Positions 35,417-46,300 of a stretch of DNA of 64,000 bases are shown in pieces. The translations under genes were made by a program, and so were the position numbers. The stretch comes from Nectonema munidae (Eukaryota > Nematomorpha > Nectonematoida > Nectonematidae). The DNA is taken from assembly GCA_030549495.1 (NCBI GenBank), contig JAUIRK010000925.1:558001-622000 (forward strand), in the 5' to 3' direction. Numbering within the stretch: position 1 is the first letter of the stretch; every line of letters starts with the position of its first letter. The notes under the pieces are model-generated. The model saw nothing but the letters and a program-made list of their open reading frames with translations, searched no databases and was not told the DNA's origin.

Positions 35417-35665
35417 TCATCCATGAAAAGCTGAAAAGCAATAATCATGGAGTTTAACATGGCGCTTTGTATTCTTTCTTTTTGTTGTTTTGCCACAGAG
35501 AGCACATCTCGGTGTATTGTCATCCATTCCAGGAAAATGATTCAAGCCATCATTTTGCATTGAGTCATCAATTCATCTAGAAACACCGCTATTGTGAAAA
35601 ACTGTCATTTTTGTTGGAATAACTTTTTTATCATGCCAATAAATTTGCAAATACGGAGTCGCAAT
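35417..35665 (-). pseudogene. piggyBac transposase C-terminal fragment, copy E
   Basis: On minus the frame reads KKVIPTKMTVFHNSG, one stop, then DGLNHFPGM and RCALCGKTTKRKNTKRHVKL, ending HDYCFSAFHG and a stop at 35417-35419. GHFP followed by a cysteine-rich zinc domain and a final CF..FH is the usual C-terminus of piggyBac transposases. The rest of the gene is not recognisable upstream, and several expected cysteines are missing. Confidence 0.6.
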
Positions 35666-36279
35666 TGACCGTATGTGTTCCAAAAATGTGCATGGTTTTT
35701 CAATACTTTATGTAATAACCATGAATTGTACTATAAATCTAATTTGCTTTTTAAAGCTCTTTTTTTACAATTTCTGACTTTAATATTCTCATTTCAGAAC
35801 GAGTTTTGTGAGACAGAGATTTCATAGCTAGGTGCTAATTTATCAAAAAAGTTTCCTTTCTCTTTTTAAATCCAATCGAATAAACATAGGAATCAAAATA
35901 AAAGCATCTTTACTAATTGCATCCTTCAAAAAATTATTGCCATATTTCTCTGAGAAAATATGCTTGATGTAAGATTTTCAAAAGAACTACTCTGTCTTCA
36001 AAACATTCAAGTTATAGTAAGGAGTAAGACTAAGTTTAAAACGTTTCTTGCAATTATACTTTTTATAACGGATGCTAAGCAAGTATTCTCGATCTTTAAA
36101 TGTGTTCCATTAATTTTTCCTCTTTTCTTGTTATTGCCAACACAGGCATGACGATATTTTTATTGGAAATTGTGATTCTTGCATTCGATTATCAATCAAT
36201 TTATTTTATTAATCAAAAACCGATTCTTTTGCAATGTATGGCACTTTATATCAAAAATAATGTTATATAAAAGTATGAA

Positions 36280-36510
36280 ATTCAGTAAATTCATTTAAAA
36301 AAGGGAGGGGTAAATGATTAAGTTGAGTAGGGAGAGCTGATGTTGTGCAGGTAGTGGGTGAAGAGGTTGCGTTTGAATTAGAGGATGTTTGTGCTGTTTC
36401 TGAGTGATCTAGGCAGTGCATTGAAGAGGGAGGATGAGGTGGAGTAAAATGTTTTGTCGAGGAGTTGATTTGGGTTGAGTATGTGATGTTCATCAAAATG
36501 AATGAATTTA
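36280..36510 (-). pseudogene. LINE 3' coding end
   Basis: On minus the frame HFDEHHILNPNQLLDKTFYS runs into SLFNALPRSLRNSTNIL, a stop, then FKRNLFTHYLHN. This is the standard last segment of Jockey/CR1-type LINE ORF2 (WN.LP..LR....L..FK..L..YL). It is a 5'-truncated dead fragment just outside the piggyBac element that starts at 36969. Confidence 0.65.
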
Positions 36511-38869
36511 GCAAGATTGGAAAATTATGAAGAAATTTATTAAAGCAATTACAACGTCAGACATTTTAGGGACTAAGTCTGAGTTGAGATGAAAAAAAAT
36601 AGAAGCTGACCATTGACACCTAGTTGGTTGATGCTCACGCACAACTTCAAACCTCACGGAGAGAACACCAAAACTCTCAAAATCATTTAGAGACAGAAAT
36701 GGGAAAGGATGAGTGTGTTTATTGCTGATGATCGAAACGAAAGGACTCAAAATTTTGAGTTATAAATAACACTTTGTATGCACAGTTGTAAGTACCATAT
36801 TTTAAGCATTTGTTTTTCAATAAAGCTTTACTGATAAAAAATTTAAATAAAAAGCTTTTATTAAATAGTACACCAAACTAGGGAGAAAAATCGACTTTTT
36901 ATGAAGCCATGGCATTACACAACACGCCCAACTTCATCAATACCAAATATTCACGAAAGTTTATTTAACCTTCGCATGACGCCCATATGGAGTTTTACTC
37001 CACCCCCAACTTAAAAATTGAATTTCAAAAAACTTAAAATCCTTGAAACTTTTTTAACACTATGTATTTTTCAAAAACACACTTAAATTTTGAGAAAAAA
37101 AAAATTTCCTGTAAAAGTATGTAGAAAAGATCAAAGAGTACACACAAAGTTTAATATGAAAAAATCAAGCTAAGCAGAATTTTATACAAAAATGCAACAG
37201 TAAATATGTCTTCTATTTACAATTTGGACAAATCGAGTATGAATGATGCTTGCAGACGCCCTTTTTACATTTCTGGCAATGTCTTGTCGTTCTACTTTTT
37301 TTGAAGTAGGGCAAAATGTGCAAAAAACTCTTTTACTACTTGAAACAGGAGACGAGTCTTTGCTTTCCTCAAACCCATAAAAACTCAAAAGAGATTTTGT
37401 TTTGGAATTTATTTCTTGAATACTCGAACGTAGTTTCATCGAGTTGTAGCAAAGTTCTTTTGCTAAAGCTTTCAAAAACATCTTTCTTCCACCTTTCTTT
37501 GTCGCAGAATAAATGCTTTCTGGACAATTGTAGTTCAGAATAATCATTGCATTTAAGGCTGATATGTCTAGATAATTGGAAAAAACGGCTGAAGACCATC
37601 TTCTTATAGGTTTTTAGGAGCGATATAATCTAATCATTCGATTAGAAACATCAACTCCACTTTTTGACTCATTGTACGCTATAAATGACTCAGGTTTTTG
37701 CTTATCTCCAATCAACTCCAGGCTTGTAGAGTGTTGAGATGAAAGAACATAAACGACTTTAAAATTTTTGGTAGCGTGCCTCATAGGAATGTAGGCAGCA
37801 AGGGAAGCATACTTTGAATAAATTATTCTACTTTCACATTCTTGCAACTTCAACGTCTTCAGATATTGCGGTCTTAAAATTCCAGGGACAAATCGTCGGT
37901 TTGCTTTTACAGTTCCACAAATTGTCAGGTTTTTCTCCGACATCCATTCAGCTAAATTGTGATCAGTGAAAAATCGGTCTGTGAATACACCACAGCCAAT
38001 TGGTATTTCAGAAAGCCTTACTAGTCTCTTTACGATCTCATTGCCAGAGAAGTAGTTTTCACCAACACCTGGAACATATATTTCTGGTTTCAGGCAATAA
38101 TAACTTTTTGAATCATTGATGTGATAGAATTTAATTCCGTAGTGGCCGGGGTTTTGGGATCATAAATCTTGACTGGACATCTACCTCTAAATGAAACAAG
38201 TTGTTCGTCAACTGTTACTGAATCTGTAGGTGTCCAAAACTTATGACATGTGTTGAAGAAGTGATCGTGAAGGTATCTGACTGGCGAGATTCGATCATTC
38301 GGATTTCTTTGGGATTTGTCATCAAATCTCAAAAATATACTGATCAAAATATACATGTTTCTCCCGATAGCAGCTTTCAAAAATGGAATACCAAGAGAAT
38401 CGGAAAAAAGATCTTGAACTTTGATTTTTTGATCGTTGGACTGTCCAAGGTATAGAAGACACCCGAAGAACGCAAGCAGCATATCAATAGTGAACTTCTC
38501 ATAATATTTTCGCAAATATGCAAACTTTGGAGTAGATAATCTAAATTAAACACAACATTCATACTTTTACGTAGTAATTCACATATGAACAAGCATACAA
38601 AACTACAAAATCATTGTATTTCATCCTTACATGAATCCCGGTATTAGCATTGTTATATATACTAAATTTCGTTTTAATATATGATGCACAAAGTTTACTG
38701 CTATGTCATATAAAACTATAATATACTGAACTTTGTTTCAAACAGTTCTACTTTATGTTTCATAGGGAAGGTTGGTCTAAAAAACTCGAAACTTTCTAAT
38801 ATTGATAAAAAGTTTCTAATATAGGTATGAATAGCCTTTTTTGTGAGTATGAAACATCCAGCAAAAACA

Positions 38870-39135
38870 AGCATCCACACCTACACAAAATAAGAATACA
38901 AACACAATAACTAACAGATTGGCACACACACAAATTAACGCTAAAAACACACACTCAGACTAGCACTTACATACACACATACTGGAAATGAAGATTCATA
39001 TCGCTACACACAACACAAACATGGATACACACCTACACGTAGACAGAAACTTGCATGCACCTTACATAAACACATTTATACACATACATAAACATACTCT
39101 TTCACCCAAACAAATACACATATACACATATTCAG
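38870..39135. repeat. Degenerate (CA)n/ACACAT-rich repeat
   Basis: A long, imperfect AC-rich simple repeat inside element B. Similar sequence resumes at about 40184-40300, so the GC-rich units between them appear to be inserted into the simple repeat. Confidence 0.8.
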
Positions 39136-39149
39136 ATGCACATTACAGC

Positions 39150-40183
39150 TCTATAATAGGCGCGTAGCCCGTGCCGCTTTTTTGGGACCCACATTTAAAA
39201 TGCGGGTTTGGTTGTTCGTATCAAATTTCAGGTGGGGTTGGCGAACGCAAGGTATCCGTGAAAAAGTTCTCAAGGGGCGGGACTTTGGGTTTTGGGTTTT
39301 TCAATCAGTATAATAACAGGTTAGTGTTAGTTAGCAAAACAGAAAGATAAGTAATAAATAAAAGTAATAGAAAGCTAAATGCAATGCAGTTTTGAAACAA
39401 AAAGATCATATTATCCTGCAAAGAAAACAAATAGAAGCACGCAATTTTTTTAAATTTCGGACGATTTTGCTGTTTCAACTTCGGGTTTGGATAGTACAGT
39501 AGAATAGTTTAGGGCGGGCGAGGCGGGGCTGGGTGGGAGGCAAAATTTCAATAGTTGAAGGGCGGGATAGGTACAAACAAGTAAAATACGGGTACGGTCC
39601 GGATGCGGACAAACTTTTTCGACCCTCGGAGGGATCTAAACACATACACATATACGTTAGAGTTATGCGCCGGGAGGGTAAGCGGCGCAAGGAGGCCAAA
39701 CGGTGCGGGTTTTGTAGAACCCGCATTCGAGATGCGGACGTTGTTTTTAAAGTAGCGCAGGCGGATGTGGATTGTCTGTAAAAAATTGGGCGGGGCGGGC
39801 AGATGTGAGTTCCCCAATCAATATGAAATCGGGTTGGTGAGAATTCCCAAGATGGAAAGATCAGTATGCAACAGAAGTAATAGATAGTAAAATGTAATGC
39901 CAAAAGTTTTGAAAAAAAATATCATATTGTCTTGTAAAAATGAAATAGGGAAAGAGCGACTTCTCTCAATTTTGGATGATCTTGCTGTTTTAGCTGCTGG
40001 TTTGGATAGTACGGTAGAATAGTTGCGAGGGGGAGGGGGTGGGCGCGACAAAATTCAAACATTTGATTGGTGGGTGGGTACAGACTTGTTGAACGCTGGT
40101 GCAGCGCGGTGCAGACTGACAATGAAAATGTTCGGGTTGGGGCGGGTGAAGACAAATTTTCTGGCCCGCTCAGGGCTCTAATA
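39150..40183. repeat. Two diverged tandem GC-rich units of about 0.5 kb, possible MITE pair
   Basis: Two units, about 39150-39640 and 39655-40183, share an order of motifs: AATAGAAAG-like/AATAGATAG, TTTTGAAA, ATCATATT.TC.TG, a GATGATCTTGCTGTTT-like segment, and GGTTTGGATAGTAC.GTAG. Both end in a GC-rich part closing with a TCTAA motif (GGGATCTAA and GGGCTCTAA). On minus the outer end reads TAGAGCCCTGAGCGGGCC, which resembles ends of some hAT-type MITEs. No transposase is visible, and open frames through the units are chance. Confidence 0.5.
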
Positions 40184-41140
40184 TGCATACACACACATAA
40201 AAACACACACACTCATTCACAGAATCACATGTGTAAAAACTAAGACATACTTTTCTTCATACATACATCAACAAAAAACGTACAAAACAAACAAAAAAAA
40301 CTAGTGAGAAAAAAGTTAAAAATACTTGTAATTATCATCCATTTTTTTCTTAGTCATGTTGTAAATATGAGTGATCAGTTCTTGCGAAAAAAACAAGGAA
40401 AACGCCTCAAGTGGTCGTGTCACATGTTTAGCAACGCCTTTTGTTCCTGAAGGATTTCTGGACAAATTTCTTATGTTTCTTGTTTTGGGCCTTCCAGCCT
40501 TTTTAAGTGAAGGGTCCCATGAGTACAAAGTTCCATCAGGAGCTTGAAGATTTTCATCATATTCAAGATCGCTGCTCTCAGAGCTTGAAAGGGAATAAGA
40601 TGAATTCAAACTTGAAGAGTATTCTGTACTTGAGACCGAGGAAGTTTCAGAGAGAGATGAACTATCCATTAGAAGTAGGAAAGAAACAGAAACAAGAATA
40701 CGCAACAAAGAAAAATTGCAATAAGAACTATTGTTGATGAAGTTTCAGAATAACCTTGAAAACGAGGCTCACAGTTTTATCGTTTTTCAACATGCTGACG
40801 TAATACATAGGAAAAAATACAACCATAAATAAGGATCATGACGAAATAACATTGGAAGCCATGCTCACACCTTTATTGATTTGCAACATGCTTGACGTAA
40901 TGCATACGATAGATGATTGGAATGAGGATTCGACATATGCGAGTACACAGCGAAAAATTTCTTTCGCTAATCATACATATATGTTAGAGATAAAGATAAT
41001 CGGTAAATATGTCTACATTCATTCATTTAGATTATAATAAAGAATGATGATATGGAGTTTTGAGCATTTATTTCAAAAGTGGATTAAAAATCCAGAGGAC
41101 GTCTTTAGTGTTATACTCAATATAGGGCGTCATGCGAAGG

Positions 41141-42655
41141 TCTAAATCTGATAGATACACTAGCAGCAACATCATGAAACGAACTCACGCATAAAACAGA
41201 CACATTTTGACCCCACTAGGCAAATAACGCCTTTGTTTATCACCGTTAATACATAACTTCGATCAGCCCCGTCGCCAGACTCCAAGTACGGGTGGCAAAA
41301 CTGATTTCAATGGGGCTGGAACAATAAGAAATTTATTTTTTCTCTCAAATTTTTGCGTAACTTTTTGGACTCGGTAAAGGAGAAAATATTTTTTGAAATT
41401 TTCCTCAAATATCTCGGTAAAGGAGAAAATATTTTTTGAAATTTTCTTTGAATATCGCTATAGGTTCGCATAAAAAGTTTTTGCATGAAATGCCTTGAGG
41501 GAAAAAAATTCTATGAATGCATTTTTATTCCTTTTAGGCATTATTTGTACAACTTAGCATCGATTCAACATCACGTCTTAAATAGCAGCATCTCCCTCAA
41601 AATCACAGGTGTCGATGCTTGAATGGAATCACATTATCTACATTAAATATTTTGTCGGACGAGTTTAAATGTTAGAATACACAAAATCTGAGATATTTCA
41701 CATCTATCTACGTACTGAGTTGGGTCAATCTCTATAATAATTGCTCATTTTTATGATCTGCATTGAAGGTTTGAAATATGAATAAAAGGGAGGTATCAAG
41801 CCTGTTCTTACTTTGTATTCAATGTTGATAGCAAGGAAGAAATGTATTTATATTTGGCTCACAAGATTTTCAAGTACGAGTGTATTACATATCTGTTTTG
41901 ATGGTATGCAGAGCTTTCGTGTGTGGTTTATTTTAGAAAGAGATTTCACTTTTTTACAAAAAGTTTTCTCACTTCCGATGAGTTTATAGGGCAATTGTAG
42001 CTACATTATTTCAAAATTTTTGAAGAAAACAAAAAATACTTTATTTTTAACATATGAGTAAAATAAATGAATTGTAGTGAATGTTTTTATACTGAAACGA
42101 GTGTTTTGTCACACGATTATGGATTTACAAAATTGGCAAATTTGTTTTGGATTCTTTCATGGCATAAATCTGTTTTTTGAAATATAAATGTGCCGGTTTA
42201 TTGGAAATTGAATCAAAAATTTTTTCTAATTTCTATTTTGACTTTTTGCAAGTGGTACTGGGATGATTCACGTAAGGGTTCTTTGAAAAGCTTTCTCTTT
42301 TAGCATTGTCAAATGGTAACGAAAATAAGAGTTTTATAATCGCACTGAGGACTAACAACTATTTCAGAATATATAAGAACTTCAAAAAGAAAAATAAGTT
42401 AAAATATCAAGAAATAATGATATAAAATAGCAAAATAAATTATTACACAAAAATAAAATTATCGATATTTTTTTGGGAAGTCAAATATTAAGTTTCAAAT
42501 GAGATGCTCAGTACATGTAATATTTTTAAATCATGCAACTTAAACAAAAGAAAAATGATTTACCCTTAAAAAAAATAAATGCCCAACAATTGATCGCTGT
42601 CATTTATAAAATTTCCAAAAAGGAATTTTTTATTTAAAAATCATCATTTGTAAAG
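41141..42655. other. No gene seen; possible transposon end at 41264
   Basis: AT-rich DNA. CAGCCCCGTCGCCAGAC at 41264 resembles a DNA-transposon end. A 34-base stretch starting CTCGGTAAAGGAG is repeated in tandem at 41370 and 41413. Confidence 0.4.
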
Positions 42656-42770
42656 TTGGGGCGTGAGTAAGGTTTCAATAACTCAAGGTCTTGGGTTCGA
42701 TTCCGCTTCTAGCCTACTTTCTCAAAGTTCGATACAAGAGGCGCAATTGTGCCTTCTCGATTAAATGTTG
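42656..42770 (+). repeat. tRNA-derived SINE, copy 2
   Basis: GGGGCGTGAGTAAGG, then the B box GGGTTCGATTCC, then a body with AAAGTTCGATACAAGAGG and GCGCAATTGTGCCTTCTCGA. It is the plus-strand counterpart of the copy at 3274-3427. The tail after CTCGATTAAATG is lost or diverged. TTAAAAATCATC on the left and TTAAAAATTATT on the right may be a decayed target duplication. Confidence 0.7.
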
Positions 42771-43245
42771 CTAAACAAAATCGTCTAAAAGCCTTAAAAA
42801 TTATTAGATTATTTCACTTGAGTTAATGTAATGCGTGATTGCGAATTTAAAGTAGCAAAAATTGGTTTTTTCATAAAGAGCATATTGTCAAGCAAGGCTG
42901 TTTTTAAGTTTTTTGCATACAAATCATTTTTGCTATGGAACATGCATAGGATTGTTTTATTTTTTTAGGACTTGTCAACTTTAGATTTTAAGAAGTCAAT
43001 AATTAGCATTTCAAATTCTATGTTAAGCAGTGTCGGATATGAAGGAAATTAAATAAATTTATTTTGAAGAAGGAAAAAAGGAAAGTGAGGAGAGTGCAAG
43101 AGGCCTTCAATTTGCCCACCGGTTGTGTACCTCTTGACTTGGATGAAAATGATTGTATGGATTGAGTATGAACACTTTTAAAGTTCCATTGACTTTTGAA
43201 AGAAAAAAGACTCTTCGTGCTAAGACACTAATTGAAACACATAAT

Positions 43246-43251
43246 TTATTT
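43246..43251 (-). terminator. Poly(A) signal AATAAA of the heat shock factor gene
   Basis: On minus, AATAAA occurs about 110 bases after the TGA stop at 43363-43361, with no earlier copy in between. This gives the gene a short, normal 3' UTR. Confidence 0.6.
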
Positions 43252-43360
43252 GCAACACAGAGTCAGATAACACAACAACGTTAGCGAAAACGCGTGAATA
43301 TATTCAGAGCAAAACAAGGACTGTGGTGAAGATAGAGATAGCGGAAACCAAAAAGAAGAG

Positions 43361-46300
43361 TCATTTGTACTTGACGAGGGAACAAGGAGGCGTGAAGGAC
43401 ATGAGAGAGAAGTTTCGCGGCTTGGAAACCTGGCTCGTGTTGGGGGAGGGGTGGAAGTTGCGTTGTGTGTCGTCGTTCTTCTTCAACTTAGACTCATTCA
43501 ATTCCGACATCGATACCAGACGCACAATTTTCAGGGCTTTGTTGTTCACAAGTGGCTTCGTATACTTCTTGGGGTAAGGAACTTGGATTTCAAATTTTTC
43601 ATCTAAAATGATATTTTAAATATATATTCCGTTGTATTGCACGGGATATATGTATTATATGTAGTAGAACTTAAGTCCCAAAACTTCGCAATAAAAGTTA
43701 TTTTCGATTTGGGCAACTGTCCTATTTAATAATTTAAAAATTTTTGAGAACATTTAATTTCATTATGATCAAATTTAAACGAACAATTTATGAACTTTGT
43801 TAAAAATTCTTTTTTTTCTTCGATATTTTCAGTTATTAGAATTTATCATTGTCAAAGCGTACTTTTTAACTTGATCCAAGAGCTCTTTTTGTTAAAATTA
43901 GTTCACATCCCGTCTATTCATCTTCACAACCCATACTTTGTTCAAAAGAAGCAGTCAACGATTCTATAATTTCTTTATCAGAAACTTCTCATTTGAGCAT
44001 TTGTCTATACATGCATTCACGACACCCAAATCTTAGGCAATGGCCGTTCATTTATGTAATAAACTTTTAAGTTTCTTGTATAACCTCATTAAGCGGTTGT
44101 AGGCTGCATGTTGTTCCTTATGGTAAATACTTTGCAATCAAGTTGGACACGCGTATTTTTATATTTTCATGAGGTAATTTTTTATTGTCCCTCTTCACAG
44201 TCTTCAAAAATTATAGAAGTCATCCAAGCTACCAATTATATAATAATAATATATATTATTAAGCTAAGTTTTATGCTATCAAAAGTTCTTCGTTTTTTGA
44301 GGAGGCCTATTGTTTGCAAATGTAACCTTTCATTAGCATTCATGTTGCAGCAAAGAACTAATGACAATCTCTATTTTAATCCTTTTCCAGCATCATATTC
44401 CTTTTTCAGCTGGTAAATTTCAAAACAATGCTGCTTCATCAAAATCAAAAATATTTTCCCCATACTTTAAAAGAATCTGCTTAAACCTTCTGCCCTAACC
44501 CTAACCCTTCAAGTCATTTTGAACCCAGTCTGTTATCAATATTTGATTTGGACATCCAAATTTGTCCGATTTTATAACTTTTTTAAATCTGTCAATCCAA
44601 CCTGGAGAAGTGGAATTTGTATTTTCATAACTTAAATCATTAGCATTTTTTTGCCTTTTCTAATTGTCTTGCACCAGAGAACTGTGCGGTTAAGGCCGAT
44701 TTGCCATATACCCAGTCCGCAAATAGCGAAGTATAACTTTAAAAAATACCTCAAGAGACCGATAGGGGTGGATATAAGCTAAAAAATGAGACAAGAGAAG
44801 GGTGATTTTGCAAAATTTGATGTACAATGTACATTTATCATAGAGTTGTACTGCACACCTGCACCTAATAGTATTGCATTAGTTGTTGCTTGCTTACGAT
44901 TTTTTTCTCAAGTACAAGCTATCACAAGTTGTCGTCAATTCATATACACTGCAACGCGGTCTATGATGAAGGAAGGCTGCGTTCTTTCGGCTAAATAAAT
45001 GATCTACTGTGTATTAAAATTTATTAATCAAATAAACTGAATTTAAAATTCTTCAAATTTTTCATACATATTGAGAATAGAATCGAAGATTAAGGATAAA
45101 ATGAGTTGAAAAAACGATGGGTGATGATTAAGCTCAAATGACAATATCAAAAAGAGAAATCTTATGTTCTCAAGAAAGTGAAAAAATGGCGAGGAATTTT
45201 TTAGCGCGTACAGAATACAAAATCGGTTACAAGCGCGTTTAAAAATATTTTTAAAAATAGGATGAGTAAGGGCTGCGTTGATAAAATTTTAAAGTGTTAT
45301 GGGCACACATGGGTTGCATGAAGTAGGCACCCTATATATAACTTTAACACATTTAATAAGAGCTTTCTTTATCCACATGTTCATAAGAAATATTTTTAAT
45401 TCGTTTGGCTGAAATGTTTATGTCAGAACTATTTTCACAATCTTTACACTTTAAAATATCTGATAATATTAGTTTTGAAATATTATCCCTTAGACAAGCT
45501 ACTTTTCTTTCTTTCTCAAAAGTTTAATTATTGACACTCACGCAAAGATGACAAGCGAAATAGACTTACCATGTATTTTAGGATTTCTCTTGGGTTCGTG
45601 GGATTTAGAGTAGATAGATGATGAATGGAAATCCGCAGAGGACACTTCAGTTAAGGAAAGGGGTGAGGAGTCAAGTAGGGGGTCGGGATGAATGAATGGG
45701 GAGTCATCACGACGGGAGGAAATGAAATCTTAAAGACAAAACAGAAAGAAATAAAAATGTATACGCTAACGTGATTTTGAGAAGTGTTTGTCTAATTACC
45801 ATAAGGGACAGGCGTGTTCAAATGACTATCGCATGCTTCCTTATCCAATCCTGCTTCGATGTTAAATTTATTGACACAAGATGCATCTTTTAGCTGACTT
45901 GATTTTGTGCAGAAATCGCCATCCATATCTGTGAAAAGGAGGTTATAGGTGACTTAATGTAAGTGTAGTGATCAATTTATTCGTTGAAAAATAGCTTAAC
46001 ACAAAAATACTCTTATTTTCTAAAAAAAAACACTCTTCAGTTTTAATTTCTGCTTCATTCTGACTAAATTTATTCGTTCCATTTCCTATGCCAATAAAGC
46101 AATTGCATAACTATTTTATTTCCTCAAAAAGGTGAATACCATTGGTAGAATATTAAAGGCGTGACAACATGCATTCAAAAACACGTTGAATCTCAAATCG
46201 AGTGGGATTATATAAGGAAATACTTTGATTATAAAGGTCAAAAATATATTTGGTTCAAATCAACTCAAAATTTAATATAAAATATCAAATCATCCATCAA

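Larger units (their letters stand above)
37213..40669 (-). pseudogene. piggyBac transposase of element B, probably with an intron
   Basis: The serine-rich N-terminus starts at the ATG 40669-40667 (MDSSSLSETSS) and runs to DDNYK. A donor (AA|GTATTT) at 40325 and an acceptor (TTTAATTTAG) before 38540 join it in phase to LSTPKFAYLRKYYEKFTIDM. Then follow VTVDEQLVSFRGRCP (first Asp), GVFTDRFFTDHNLAEW (second Asp), ICGTVKANRRFVP, SKSGVDVSNRMIRLY (third Asp) and a final zinc domain RTTRHCQKCKKGVCKHH ending CPNCK. All three catalytic aspartates remain. About three frame breaks (near 38150, 37615 and 37300) make it inactive. The proposed intron of 1785 bp is inference from splice signals and phase. 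Confidence 0.85.
36969..41140 (-). mobile_element. piggyBac element B with both terminal repeats (4.17 kb)
   Basis: The 16-bp terminal inverted repeats are perfect: CCTTCGCATGACGCCC at 36969-36984 and its complement at 41125-41140. TTAA precedes the left end (36965-36968); CTAA follows the right end one base after it (41142-41145), a one-base-changed TTAA if the repeat is taken as 17 bases with an unpaired last base. The transposase is on minus. The element also holds a 1.8-kb insert or intron with AC-rich repeats and two GC-rich tandem units. Confidence 0.85.

Noticed and set aside
39475-40212. Several overlapping open frames of 75-140 codons
   Set aside because: They fall in the GC-rich tandem units, on both strands, with no domain; composition alone lengthens the frames.
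44495-44512. CCCTAACCCTAACCC, telomere-like
   Set aside because: Only about two and a half units; chance or a trivial interstitial trace.
44786-44998. 70-codon plus-strand frame
   Set aside because: Lies in an Hsf intron, on the other strand, with no splice or domain support.
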